From NCBI RefSeq assembly GCF_001679725.1, contig NZ_CP016282.1, positions 372,001-436,000 on the forward strand: a DNA stretch of 64,000 bases. The letters are read 5' to 3'. Below, in pieces: positions 45,369-54,041 of this stretch. The first letter of the stretch is position 1; each line of letters opens with the position of its first letter. The translations under genes were made by a program, and so were the position numbers. The stretch is from Cryobacterium arcticum (GTDB lineage: Bacteria; Actinomycetota; Actinomycetes; Actinomycetales; Microbacteriaceae). The notes beneath the pieces were generated by a model. That model had not been told where the DNA came from. It worked only from the letters and a program-made list of their open reading frames with translations, and made no database searches.

Positions 45369-46796
45369 GTGCCGAATGGTACATCGACAGGCCTCCTGCG
45401 TGGGCGTTACCGGCTGCTGGAGTTGATCGGCCAGGGTGGGATGGGTGCGGTCTACAAGGCCACCGATGAGTTCCTGGGCCGCAACGTGGCCATCAAGATC
45501 TTTCTCGCCAACGCCACGGCCCCGGCCGACGTGCGGCGCCAGGAAGACGAGGTCAATATCCTCGCCTCACTCAGCCACCACAGTCTCGTCACGCTGCTCG
45601 ACGCGGCCGTCGACCGCAGCGATCCCGCCCGGCCGCGCATCTACCTCGTCATGGAGCTCGTCGAGGGCGCCGACCTGCAGCGCAAGCTGGCCCGCGGCCC
45701 ACTCCCCGTGCGGCAGATCGCCCAACTTGCTTACGACCTGGCCGAGGGCCTCGAGTACATCCACTCCCGCGGAGTCGTGCACCGCGACATCAAGCCGGCC
45801 AACGTGCTGCTCGTGGACTACAACGGCGACAACTCCCGCACCCGCGCGAAACTCACCGACTTCGGCATCGCGCTGCTCGCCGAGTCCGAGCGGTTCACCG
45901 CGGAGGGTTCCGCCACGGGCAGTGCCCACTACATGAGCCCGGAGCAGGCCAAGGGCGACCCGGTCGGCCCGGCCAGCGATGTGTACGCCCTGGGCCTCGT
46001 GCTGCTGGAGTGCTTCACCGGTGTGGTCGCGTTTCCCGGTGCCGCCGTGCCCTCCGCGCTGGCCCGGTTGATGAACGACCCGGAGATCCCCGCCACAGTG
46101 CCCGCCGCCTGGGCCGGCCTGATCGGAGCCATGACGGCCCGCGACCCGCGCGACCGCCCGCTCGTGCACGACCTGGTGCTGGCCATGCGTCAGCTGATCA
46201 TCGGCGCCTCGGGGCGCCACCGCGCCGGCGCCCCCGTGCAGTTGGCAGCCACCCGGCCCATCGTGCGGCCCGGCGCCCCCGAATCCTCCGACGAGGAGGG
46301 GCGGATGACGGCGGTGCGGCGGTACGACCTGCTGGACACTCCACCGGACGGTGCCTTCGACCGCATCACCGCCCTGGCGGCCCGGATCTTCCAGGTGCCG
46401 ATCGCGCTCGTGAGCGTGGTGGACTACGACCGGATCTGGTTCAAGTCCCGGCACGGACTCACCGTGGAACAGATCGACCGCGACGCGGGCCTCTGCGCCT
46501 CGGCGATCCTGCAGGCCGAACCGTGGGTGGTCACCGACGCCCGGAGCGACGCACGAGCTCTGGCGAACCCGCTGGTGGCCGGGGAGATGGGCCTACAGTT
46601 CTACGCCGGTGTGCCGCTGACCTCCAGGGATGGCCACAACCTCGGCGCACTCTGCCTCATCGACTTCGTGCCGCGCGAGTTCTCGCCCGCCGAGCAGGCC
46701 ACCCTGGCGGATCTCGCGGCGATGGTGATGAGCGAACTCGAGTTGCGGCTGGACAGCCGCCAGGCCCTTCTCAACGGCCGCTCGCTGCGGGGCTGA
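45369..46796 (+). CDS. Serine/threonine kinase with C-terminal GAF domain
   Basis: A soluble protein of 475 residues. The eukaryotic-type kinase domain spans about 12-280: Gly-loop IGQGGMGAVY, Lys in VAIKIF, HRDIKPAN (about 137-144) and DFG (about 164-166), all intact. A GAF domain spans about 315-470 (RYDLLDTPPDGAFDRI, then GLCASAIL and YAGVPL), a module that senses small molecules or redox state. There is no transmembrane helix or PASTA repeat, unlike PknB. The GTG at 45369 has AGGAAAGG 7 nt upstream. It may couple a cytoplasmic signal to phosphorylation; targets are unknown. A universal stress gene follows 178 bp later. Confidence 0.85.
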   Translation: MPNGTSTGLLRGRYRLLELIGQGGMGAVYKATDEFLGRNVAIKIFLANATAPADVRRQEDEVNILASLSHHSLVTLLDAAVDRSDPARPRIYLVMELVEGADLQRKLARGPLPVRQIAQLAYDLAEGLEYIHSRGVVHRDIKPANVLLVDYNGDNSRTRAKLTDFGIALLAESERFTAEGSATGSAHYMSPEQAKGDPVGPASDVYALGLVLLECFTGVVAFPGAAVPSALARLMNDPEIPATVPAAWAGLIGAMTARDPRDRPLVHDLVLAMRQLIIGASGRHRAGAPVQLAATRPIVRPGAPESSDEEGRMTAVRRYDLLDTPPDGAFDRITALAARIFQVPIALVSVVDYDRIWFKSRHGLTVEQIDRDAGLCASAILQAEPWVVTDARSDARALANPLVAGEMGLQFYAGVPLTSRDGHNLGALCLIDFVPREFSPAEQATLADLAAMVMSELELRLDSRQALLNGRSLRG

Positions 46797-46974
46797 CCGC
46801 GCCGACGGCTGACCGCGACGCTCCGTCGCCCGGGCGGCGGGACCGGCTATGCCGGTCGGGGCGGAAAACTGCGGCCGGAATTGCGCCGGCCTCTTCCAGC
46901 GCCCGGCGCCGAGCGGTTGAATGGGGACACCACCGGAAGTCGGAGCGACCGCCTTCTGCGTGCGGGAGGTCATC

Positions 46975-47535
46975 ATGGATGCTGACACGGGTATGAACGA
47001 CAGCGCCGCCGAGCGAGAGCCACGGGCGCAGGCGGCAACGGGCGACGCGGCCGATGTGCACGCCGAGGCCGCGGCGCAACCGCCCCAGGAGCCCGGTCCT
47101 CGCGCGGGCATAGTGGTCGGGCACGACGGCTCAGCCGATGCCGACCGTTCCCTGGCTGTGGCCCTCGACCTCGCCGCCGGGCTCTCGGTACCCGTGACGA
47201 TCGTGCGCGCCTGGTCGATCGACACCGCGCCCCGGCCGGCCAACTGGGAATTCGGCTACGTGTCGTCGTACTCCGACTACGAGGCCGCGGTGCGGAGCCG
47301 GCTAACGGCGGACACCCGCGCGGCCGTAGCGGCGCATCCAGGCCTCGACGTGGAGTACCGGGTGGCGTTGGGCGCGCCGGCCAAGACGCTCATCGAGGTG
47401 TCCAGGGGGTCGCGGATGCTCGTGGTGGGCTCGCGGGGGCGCGGCGGGCTGGCCGGGATGCTGCTGGGCTCGGTGAGCGAGCAGTGCGTGCGGCACGCGG
47501 ACTGCCCGGTACTGGTGGTGCGCCCGCGGGTGTGA
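46975..47535 (+). CDS. Universal stress protein, UspA family
   Basis: A single-domain Usp of 186 residues. A variable 45-residue Ala/Glu-rich N-terminus is followed by the Usp fold: GIVVGHDGSADADRSL at the start, then the ATP-binding signature VGSRGRGGLAGMLLGSVS (G-2x-G-9x-G-S). It has an intact nucleotide site, so it is the ATP-binding class. GGGAGG lies before the ATG at 46975. It is located after a kinase-GAF gene; joint stress signalling is possible but not shown. Confidence 0.88.
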   Translation: MDADTGMNDSAAEREPRAQAATGDAADVHAEAAAQPPQEPGPRAGIVVGHDGSADADRSLAVALDLAAGLSVPVTIVRAWSIDTAPRPANWEFGYVSSYSDYEAAVRSRLTADTRAAVAAHPGLDVEYRVALGAPAKTLIEVSRGSRMLVVGSRGRGGLAGMLLGSVSEQCVRHADCPVLVVRPRV

Positions 47536-47549
47536 CGCCCGAGCGGCTC

Positions 47550-47843
47550 TCAGCCCATCTGCAGGCGGTTGCCCACGGCGAACCAGGCCAACGCGCCGAA
47601 AACGGGGGCGAAGACCACGGCGAGCACCCAGCGTGAGCGGGCCGGTTCGCTGAGGTGCACGGCCTGAGCCACCTGCACGAGCGCGGCCACGACGAGCACG
47701 ATCGCGCCCAGCGCGGCCAGAACCAGGAGGGTGAGGCCGATCAGTGCTCCGAGCTGGGCCCCATCGACCCCAGCGCCGTCGAGCACGTTCTCCCGCTCGG
47801 TGAGCGCCCCCGCGGTTTCGATAAACGTCTTGGTCACTGTCAT
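47550..47843 (-). CDS. Small membrane protein with PLDc_N-like domain
   Basis: A protein of 97 residues with two hydrophobic helices (about 35-58 and 72-92). The pattern ARSRWVLAVVFAPVFGALAW resembles the N-terminal domain of cardiolipin synthase-type proteins found alone in many actinobacteria. The function is unknown. GAGGGG precedes the ATG. It diverges from the ScbR-like regulator, with that regulator's operator in between, so it could be a target. Confidence 0.65.
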   Translation of the reverse strand: MTVTKTFIETAGALTERENVLDGAGVDGAQLGALIGLTLLVLAALGAIVLVVAALVQVAQAVHLSEPARSRWVLAVVFAPVFGALAWFAVGNRLQMG

Positions 47844-47984
47844 TCGTCGGTTTCCCCTCGATCCCGGCAGATGGTGCCCGGCGTCATCGCGGGGCGGTCG
47901 TGCGGTGCTGCATTCGTGCGGTGATGGATGCTGTCGGCCGGGAGAACAGGTTCCCCCCGGAATATTCGCCCGGCCTTCCGAAAG

Positions 47985-48000
47985 CATACCAAACGGTATG
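47985..48000. promoter_or_regulatory. Palindromic operator before the ScbR-like gene
   Basis: CATACCAAACGGTATG has 6-bp perfect arms (CATACC/GGTATG) and resembles the ARE sites bound by gamma-butyrolactone receptors. It lies 74 bp before the regulator start and 142 bp before the divergent small membrane gene. Confidence 0.6.
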
Positions 48001-48073
48001 ATTCAATGTCGGACGATGACGCTATCGGTCCTGGCGTCTCCCCCCGGATGCCCGTCCCGACGCGAGGAGCATC

Positions 48074-48718
48074 ATGACCAGGCAGGCCCGCGCCGTGGAA
48101 ACCCGTGCGGTCATCATCCGTGCCGCCGCCGACGTCTTCGGTGTGCACGGCTACGGTGGCGCCTCGATGGCCGACATCTGTGAGGCCGCCGGCCTGACCA
48201 AGGGCGCGCTGTACTTCCACTTCGACTCCAAAGAGGCGCTGGCCTGGGGGGTCATCGACGCCCAACACGAGAGGGCACTCGCGCTGGGCACCGACCTGCT
48301 GCACAGTGACCAGCCCGGATTGCATGTCTTGATGCGCCTGACCTTCGAACTGGGCAAGCAGGTGCGCGAGGACGCGGTCTCGCGTGCGGGCATCCGGCTG
48401 ACCCTGGAGTCGAGCAGTCTGTCGACGCCGGTCGTGACGCCCTACGAGGACTGGATGGCCGCCTGCGAGCTGCTGCTGCGCCGGGCAATTCTCGATGGTG
48501 ACGTGCGCGCCGACCTCGACGTGGCTGCCGCCGCGCACTTCATCAGCCCGGCGTTCACCGGGGTTCAAGTGGTCTCCGGTGTGCTCACCGGACGCGCCGA
48601 CCTCATGCAGCGGCTGGTGGAGATGTGGTCGTTCCTGCTGCCGAGCCTGGTCGTGCCCGAGCGCTGGGAGCAGTTGCGCCCCCTGGCCCAGGAGATGGCC
48701 GACCGCTGGGGCCGGTGA
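48074..48718 (+). CDS. TetR regulator, gamma-butyrolactone-receptor (ScbR) type
   Basis: A regulator of 214 residues. The HTH lies at about 28-48 with the hallmark AAGLTKGALYFHFDSKEALA. The ligand domain has the group-specific SRAGIRLTLESSSL and FTGVQVVSGVL blocks, which set the ScbR/ArpA-like receptors apart from other TetRs. These receptors de-repress targets on binding butyrolactone-type signals. No AfsA-type synthase gene is in the window. The operator at 47985-48000 implies autoregulation and perhaps control of the divergent gene. Confidence 0.8.
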   Translation: MTRQARAVETRAVIIRAAADVFGVHGYGGASMADICEAAGLTKGALYFHFDSKEALAWGVIDAQHERALALGTDLLHSDQPGLHVLMRLTFELGKQVREDAVSRAGIRLTLESSSLSTPVVTPYEDWMAACELLLRRAILDGDVRADLDVAAAAHFISPAFTGVQVVSGVLTGRADLMQRLVEMWSFLLPSLVVPERWEQLRPLAQEMADRWGR

Positions 48719-48730
48719 GGCTTCGGAGGA

Positions 48731-49945
48731 TCAGCCGCTGAAGGCCTGGGCGCAGGACTGGTCCTCGGCAGTGCGGCCGGTGAGCCCGCTCAGCACCTCG
48801 GGGGCGGCCTCCACGACCGGTGCGTCGGATTCCACGGGAGTCTCGGTCTCTGCCGTCGGTTCCTCGGCGGGCTCCGGCTCATCGGTGGCGAGGGCGAACG
48901 GTTCGTCGGCGAGGATCTTGGCGAACATGGTGTCGGCAAGGTCCTGCAGGGGAACCACCTTGTTCGGGAAGTTCGGGTCCTCGGTGGTGCCCGGGTACTG
49001 CACAAAGACCAGGCGAGACAGGTCGATGTCCTTGAGCGCCAGGGCCATCGACACCATGGTGTCGGTGTGCGCCAGGTTTGTGGAGAGCTTGATGTTGGTG
49101 GCCGCCGCGGTGGCGAGAGAGAACAGCTTGGGCAGATCGGTGAAGGTGCCGTCGCCCTGCACGGTGCGCATGAGGGAGGCCAGGTAGATCTGCTGCGACG
49201 AGATGCGCGACAGGTCGCTGCCGTCGCCCACTCCGTGGCGGCTGCGGAGGAAGGCCAGGGCGGTGGAGCCCGAGACGACGCTCGTGCCGGCGGGCAGGTT
49301 GAGGTCGGCGAGCGGGTCGTCGATGGCTTCGGAGAGGCAGATCGGCACGCCGCCGACGGCGTCGCTCATGCGCACGACCCCGTCGAATGAGGCCAGACCC
49401 GCGAAGGGGATCTCCAGCCCGGTGAGGTTCTCGATCGTGCTCACGACGCAGGGCAGTCCGCCGCGGGACATGGCCTCGTTGACGGGTCGGGCCGACATCG
49501 AGCTGTATTCCTCGCCAGTGCTCATATCGGTGCAGCTGGGGTGCGCCACGATGAGGTCGCGCGGGATGCTCACGACGACGGCGTTGGTGTGGTCGGCCGA
49601 GACGTGCACCAGGATGTTGACGTCGTTGAGGGTGGAGTCACGTTCGCCGTAGGCGCCGCCCTGCTCGGTGTCGTTGTCGACCCCGACGATAAGGATGTTG
49701 AAGCCGGTCTCGTAGCTGCCGATGGACGGGGCGGCGTCGGGCACATCCGTGCCGTTGAGGTCGATGGAGTTCGCGGTGACGGTGCTGCTGAACTGCCAGA
49801 AGGCCAGCCCGGCCACCGCCACGCCGCTGACCAGGATCACGGCCAGGCTCAAGGCGACGAACGCGAGCGCGGTGCGCACCGGTCGAGCGGGTGCCAATCG
49901 GCCGTGTCGCGCGATCCCGGTGTGCTGCTGCCGTGGTCTGGCCAT
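48731..49945 (-). CDS. LCP (LytR-CpsA-Psr) family cell-wall ligase
   Basis: A membrane-anchored protein of 404 residues with a cytoplasmic basic N-terminus, one helix (about 28-52, FVALSLAVILVSGVAVAGLA) and the extracytoplasmic LCP domain. NILIVGVDN, RDSTLNDVNILVHVSAD, VVSIPRDL and ALAFLRSRHGVGDGSDLSR are the conserved pyrophosphate-lipid-binding blocks. LCP enzymes attach glycopolymers to peptidoglycan. The C-terminal tail is Glu/Pro/Thr-rich with a late Cys. The ATG at 49945 follows AGAGGGGGG; the frame stays open far upstream, but that part lies antisense to the flavin monooxygenase gene and is not coding. Confidence 0.9.
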   Translation of the reverse strand: MARPRQQHTGIARHGRLAPARPVRTALAFVALSLAVILVSGVAVAGLAFWQFSSTVTANSIDLNGTDVPDAAPSIGSYETGFNILIVGVDNDTEQGGAYGERDSTLNDVNILVHVSADHTNAVVVSIPRDLIVAHPSCTDMSTGEEYSSMSARPVNEAMSRGGLPCVVSTIENLTGLEIPFAGLASFDGVVRMSDAVGGVPICLSEAIDDPLADLNLPAGTSVVSGSTALAFLRSRHGVGDGSDLSRISSQQIYLASLMRTVQGDGTFTDLPKLFSLATAAATNIKLSTNLAHTDTMVSMALALKDIDLSRLVFVQYPGTTEDPNFPNKVVPLQDLADTMFAKILADEPFALATDEPEPAEEPTAETETPVESDAPVVEAAPEVLSGLTGRTAEDQSCAQAFSG

Positions 49946-50034
49946 GGTCGGCCCCCCTCTTTTCCCGAACCCGGAGGCTAGCATCCCCTTCCTGGGGAAA
50001 TGCCCGATGGGAGCGCTGAAGCCGGCCGTGAGTG

Positions 50035-51447
50035 CTACGGGATGGATGCCGGCAGTGGCGGGGTGACCCGGAACCGGGCGCCCGGGTGCTCGCCGGCCAG
50101 GTGCGGGTCGTCGGTGCCGGTGAGTTGCTCGCGCAGGGTGCCCGTGCCCGGCGCCGCGGGCATCCGGCCCCGGCGGCGGAGCTCCGGCACCACGAGCGTC
50201 GCGAAGTCCTCCAGGTCGGCGGGGTCGAAGATCGGCTCGAGGAGGAAGCCGTCGAGATCGGTGTCGTCCATCAGCTGCTCGAGCTGGTCGGCGACCTCGG
50301 TGGCACTGCCGACCACCTGGAAACCGCGGGTGCCGCGGCCCTTGAGCTGGTCGAGGATCTCCCGCACGGTGGGTGCCGGGCGTCCGTCGGTGCCGAGGAA
50401 CCTGTCGATGTTGCTCTGGCCCATCTGGCCGGCCGGCCCCGCGCCATCCTGCAGCTGGCTGAGTGGCAGGGTCGGGTCGAGGGAGAGCAGGTCGATGCCC
50501 GTGTTGCCGGCGTAGAGCACGGCCACGACCTCGTCGGTCTGCAGCTCGTCGAACTCGCGGCGGAGCGCTACGGCCGCCTCGTGCGTGGCGGCCACCGTGA
50601 CGGTGACCCCGACCATCACCCGGATGCCCTGCGGGTCGCGGCCGTTCTCGGCCGCGCGGGCGCGGATGTCGGCGACGTTCGCCCGGGTCTGCTCGACCGT
50701 GGTGCCCTGCACGAACACGCACTCGGCGTTGCGGGCGGCGTAGGCCCGGCCGCGGGCCGAGGTGCCGGCCTGGAAGAGCACCGGGGTGCGTTGTGGTGAG
50801 GGATCGACGGTGAAGTAGCCGGAAGACCGGAAATGCGTGCCCTCGTAACTGATGCGGTGCAGCTTGGCCGGGTCGGCGAAGACGCCGCCCGCCTTGTCGC
50901 CGATCAGGGCGTCGTCTTCCCAGCAGCCCTCCCAGAGGGTGAGCGCCAGGTCGACGTACTCGTCGGCCTGGTCGTAGCGGGCGTCGTGCCCGGTCATTTC
51001 CCTGTGCCCGAAGAGCTCCGCGACGGTGTTCTGCGATGCGCCGGTGACGATGTTCCAGCCGATACGCCCGCCGGTGAGGTGGTCGAGGGTGGCGAAGCGG
51101 CGGGCCGTCTGCACGGGGTGGTCGAGGCCTGTGGAGGAGGTGACGACGAAGCCGAGCCGTTCGGTGAGGTGGGCGAGGGTGGGGATGATCAGTGCCGGGT
51201 CGAGGGCCGGGAAGTTGATGCCGCCGCGCACCGCGAGGTCGGGCAGGTCGCCATCGATGGACGGGAAGCCGTACCCGTCGGCGAAGAACAGGAAGTCGAA
51301 CCCGGCCCGGTCGAGCACCTGCGCGATGTGGATCCAGTGCTCCAGTTCGTGGAAGCGCAGCGAGTCGCTGCGCGGGTGCGGCCAGCTCAGGGTGCCGCCG
51401 ACCTGCGGCCCGGCGACCTCGAAGACGCCCAGGTGCATTTGCTTCAT
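50035..51447 (-). CDS. LLM-class flavin monooxygenase (NtaA/DszA type)
   Basis: An FMNH2-dependent monooxygenase of 470 residues in the NtaA/SnaA/DszA group. HLGVFEVAGPQVGGTLSWPH near the start, FFADGYGFPSIDGDL, GRIGWNIVTGASQN and VLFQAGTSARGRAYA are the family blocks. Substrates in the group include nitrilotriacetate, dibenzothiophene sulfone and other small organics; this one cannot be specified. It needs a flavin reductase, which is not encoded nearby. A TetR gene lies 172 bp upstream on the same strand and may control it. Confidence 0.88.
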   Translation of the reverse strand: MKQMHLGVFEVAGPQVGGTLSWPHPRSDSLRFHELEHWIHIAQVLDRAGFDFLFFADGYGFPSIDGDLPDLAVRGGINFPALDPALIIPTLAHLTERLGFVVTSSTGLDHPVQTARRFATLDHLTGGRIGWNIVTGASQNTVAELFGHREMTGHDARYDQADEYVDLALTLWEGCWEDDALIGDKAGGVFADPAKLHRISYEGTHFRSSGYFTVDPSPQRTPVLFQAGTSARGRAYAARNAECVFVQGTTVEQTRANVADIRARAAENGRDPQGIRVMVGVTVTVAATHEAAVALRREFDELQTDEVVAVLYAGNTGIDLLSLDPTLPLSQLQDGAGPAGQMGQSNIDRFLGTDGRPAPTVREILDQLKGRGTRGFQVVGSATEVADQLEQLMDDTDLDGFLLEPIFDPADLEDFATLVVPELRRRGRMPAAPGTGTLREQLTGTDDPHLAGEHPGARFRVTPPLPASIP

Positions 51448-51619
51448 GGTGGGATCCCGTCTCGTCCGGGCCCGTGTGACCCGCTGCACCGATTGAACCA
51501 AATGGTTCACAGCGCTGTCCAGCCACGAAACAGACTCTTAACATAGGCCGGGGGAGCAGTCGCCGCGGCTCGCTGCGCGGGTGCCGGCTGCCGGCGAGGG
51601 GCTGGTGTGTGGGTGCTGC

Positions 51620-52288
51620 TCAGTGCGCTGCAGCGAGGCGGATGCGGTCGAGCAGCGCGAGCGTGCCGGCCTGCGCGGCCTGGTTGACCGCGGTTCTGTC
51701 GCCGCCGCCGATGAGGGTGGCCTGCAGCCCGCGCCAGAGGGCGACGGTCTCGTGGGCGAACGACAGTGCCTCGGCGGCGGGCACGCCCTCCGCCGTGATC
51801 GCAGCGGCAACGTGGTCGACCCACTCGGTGCCGATGGTGCCGAGTAGGTCGGCGTAGCGGTCGCGTTCGAACCCGGCCAGGCCGAAGACCTGGAAGAAGA
51901 GCCGGTGGAAGGGCAGGTTTGCCGGGTCGGCGATGGTGGCCCAGGCGGCGGGGAGGCGCTCGCCGAGCGGCGCGACCGGGTCGTCGAGGCGCACCAGGAT
52001 CTGCTGCATGCCGGGAAAGCGGGCCTCGGCCGCGGTGAGCGCGGCGACGATGATCTCCTCCCGGCTGCCGAAGTAGTAGAGCAGCATCCGGTTGTTCGAG
52101 CTCACGGCGTCGGCCAGGCGGCGCAGGGTGAGGTCGGCGATGCCGTTCTCGAGCACGTAGTCGACCACGCGGTCCAGCAGTCGCTCACGGCGGTCGGCGC
52201 CGCCGCTGCCGGGTGCCGCGCCGCCCGTGGTGCCGGCGGAGCTCGGGTGCTCGGGGGTGCTCGTGGTGCCGGACGGGCTCACTGTCAT
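51620..52288 (-). CDS. TetR-family regulator
   Basis: A regulator of 222 residues. After a Ser/Thr/Pro-rich stretch of about 30 residues comes the HTH (about 40-85, ENGIADLTLRRLADAVSSNN, then LLYYFGSREEI). The C-terminal domain is typical of TetR but gives no ligand clue. The ATG at 52288 is preferred over longer starts because TAGCGT lies 7 nt ahead of it (leaderless). It is upstream of, and on the same strand as, the flavin monooxygenase gene, so it may regulate that gene. Confidence 0.85.
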   Translation of the reverse strand: MTVSPSGTTSTPEHPSSAGTTGGAAPGSGGADRRERLLDRVVDYVLENGIADLTLRRLADAVSSNNRMLLYYFGSREEIIVAALTAAEARFPGMQQILVRLDDPVAPLGERLPAAWATIADPANLPFHRLFFQVFGLAGFERDRYADLLGTIGTEWVDHVAAAITAEGVPAAEALSFAHETVALWRGLQATLIGGGDRTAVNQAAQAGTLALLDRIRLAAAH

Positions 52289-52439
52289 GCCTGTGACGCT
52301 AGGCCCTTCGCGGCCGGCGTGCCAACCGGCGCTCCGGGCCACCGGCATCCGCTGCCCCGGGATATCTGGTGCCGCAACGGACACATGCACCCGCGGCGAA
52401 CCGGGTGCACGTGTCCGGATGGGGACCAGATGGGGAGGG

Positions 52440-52871
52440 TTAGTCCTCGTCGGTGACGACGCTCAGCACCACGTTGATGTTGCCGCGGGTGGCGCGCGAG
52501 TACGGGCACACGGCGTGTGCTGCCTCCATGGCGGCCTGGGCGGTGGCCGGGTCGGCGCCCGGGATCTGCGCTTCGATGGTGACCTCGAAGTCGAGGCCGG
52601 CGGCCATGCTGCCGACCAGGTTCACCGTGAGGGTCACGGCCGACTCGGAGACGTCGATCTTGCTCTGGCGGGCGGTGGCCTTGAGTGCGTTGTGGAAGCA
52701 GGCGGCCCAGCCGCTGGCGAAGAGCTGCTCGGGGTTGGTGCCCGGCCCGCCGTCGCCGCCCATGTCCTTGGGGATCGACAGGTCGAGGTCGAGCTTGTTG
52801 TCGCTGGTGACGACCTTGCCGGTGCGTCCGCCCCAGGAAGTGGCGGAGGCGGTGTAAATGGCGGTGGTCAT
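52440..52871 (-). CDS. ohr: Organic hydroperoxide resistance protein (Ohr)
   Basis: An OsmC/Ohr-fold peroxidase of 143 residues that reduces organic and fatty-acid hydroperoxides in the cytoplasm. The two catalytic cysteines are in GWAACFHNAL (about 60) and VCPYSRATRGN (about 126), with the Arg in the loop before them. It has normal length. It diverges from a MarR gene, with a 17-bp palindrome in the shared region, the classic ohr-regulator layout. GAAAGAAG precedes the ATG. Confidence 0.93.
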   Translation of the reverse strand: MTTAIYTASATSWGGRTGKVVTSDNKLDLDLSIPKDMGGDGGPGTNPEQLFASGWAACFHNALKATARQSKIDVSESAVTLTVNLVGSMAAGLDFEVTIEAQIPGADPATAQAAMEAAHAVCPYSRATRGNINVVLSVVTDED

Positions 52872-52911
52872 GATTGTCTTCTTTCGGGTTGATCGGAGGA
52901 CACTGGAGTCA

Positions 52912-52928
52912 GTGCTCGAATCGAGCAC
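52912..52928. promoter_or_regulatory. MarR operator between ohr and its regulator
   Basis: GTGCTCGA-A-TCGAGCAC is a perfect 8+8 palindrome 41 bp from the ohr start and 59 bp from the MarR start, so one dimer could repress both genes. Confidence 0.75.
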
Positions 52929-52986
52929 CTCTCCAAAGTGCTTCGTATTCGAAACAACTATACGCCCGCCAGCCGAAGGACCGACC

Positions 52987-53529
52987 ATGGGAACTCCCGA
53001 ACCCTCCATCTCCGCCGATGAGATGCGTGCCTGGGCGGCCCTCTTCGAGACCTCGAACATCGTGCAGTACGCGGCGGACCGGAACCTGCGCGACTCGGTG
53101 GGGTTGACGCTGGCACAGTTCGAGATCCTGCTGCGCATCGGCGAAGCCGGCACGGATGGCCGGCGCATGACGGATGTCGCCGACGCCCTCACGGTCTCCC
53201 GCAGTGGCCTCACCTATCAGGTGGGCCAGCTCGAGAAGAAGGGACTGGTGCGGCGCGAACCGGCCCCCGACGATGAGCGGTCGGTGATCGCCCAGATCAC
53301 GCCGGCCGGACTGGACCTGTTGCGGGCGGGCGTCCCCGGGTATGTGAGCCTGGTGCGGGAGATGCTCTTCGATCGGCTCAGCCATGCCGACCTGATGACC
53401 GTCACCGAGATCCTCGATGACGTGAGGAAGCAGCTCAAGGAGCAGCCCAAGCGCTCCACGTTCCGGCGGGCGTCGCGCAAGACCGCCCCGGCTGTCAGCG
53501 GCGCGTCCGGGGCGGATGCCGTCGGCTGA
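52987..53529 (+). CDS. MarR-family regulator, probable ohr repressor
   Basis: A regulator of 180 residues with a winged HTH at about 60-115 (MTDVADALTVSRSGLTYQVG, then the wing around REPAPDDERSV). The divergent ohr gene suggests an OhrR role. However, the protein has no cysteine at all, while OhrR senses peroxide through a conserved N-terminal Cys. It must therefore sense something else or work differently. The C-terminal tail is basic. The ATG at 52987 gives the usual N-terminal length; an earlier in-frame start would run through the operator. Confidence 0.82.
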   Translation: MGTPEPSISADEMRAWAALFETSNIVQYAADRNLRDSVGLTLAQFEILLRIGEAGTDGRRMTDVADALTVSRSGLTYQVGQLEKKGLVRREPAPDDERSVIAQITPAGLDLLRAGVPGYVSLVREMLFDRLSHADLMTVTEILDDVRKQLKEQPKRSTFRRASRKTAPAVSGASGADAVG

Positions 53530-53597
53530 GCCCGGCCGGAACCGCCCGACCTGACGGCGGTACTTGCATCCTCGCCCGCGATGGGCACACTGGGGGG

Positions 53598-53966
53598 ATG
53601 AGTATCCCATCGAATCCCGAGGACGGTACCGGCAGCGGCGACGTGCGCACGGTGGAACTTGCCGAGGACGAGCGGCGTTACGTGTTGCTGATCGACGGCG
53701 AGCGGGTGGGCACCACGGCGTACGTGGACCACGGCGCTCAGCGGGTCTTCGTGCACACCGAGATCGACATGAATCAGTCGGGCAAGGGCTTGGGTTCGAC
53801 GTTGGTGTCCGGCGCGCTCGCGGACGTGCGCGCACGCGGGCTGCGTGTGGTGGCGATCTGCCCGTTCACGGCCGCATACCTGCGCGGCCACCGCGAGTAC
53901 GACGACATCGTCGACCCGGTCACTCCGCGGCTGAAGGCCGACCTGCGCGAGGCGCATCTGCTCTGA
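53598..53966 (+). CDS. GNAT-type N-acetyltransferase (YjdJ-like)
   Basis: A small acetyltransferase of 122 residues of the COG2388 type. RVFVHTEIDMNQSGKGLGST (about 53-72) carries the acetyl-CoA pyrophosphate loop, and VVAICPFTAAYLRGHREYDD is the conserved end of the family. The substrate is unknown. The ATG follows CACACT by 6 nt, which may be a leaderless promoter; GGGGGG could also act as a ribosome site. Confidence 0.85.
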   Translation: MSIPSNPEDGTGSGDVRTVELAEDERRYVLLIDGERVGTTAYVDHGAQRVFVHTEIDMNQSGKGLGSTLVSGALADVRARGLRVVAICPFTAAYLRGHREYDDIVDPVTPRLKADLREAHLL

Positions 53967-54041
53967 GCTGCGCCCTGCGGGGGCCGGAGGGCGGGGGTAC
54001 TGTGTGCAGCGACAACCGGACCCGACCCAAGGAGATGCATC

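Noticed and set aside
48731..51544. A 937-codon open frame on the minus strand through the LCP gene and beyond
   Set aside because: Only the last 404 codons show LCP motifs. The upstream part is arginine/proline-rich nonsense antisense or out of frame to the flavin monooxygenase gene, which has clear family motifs.
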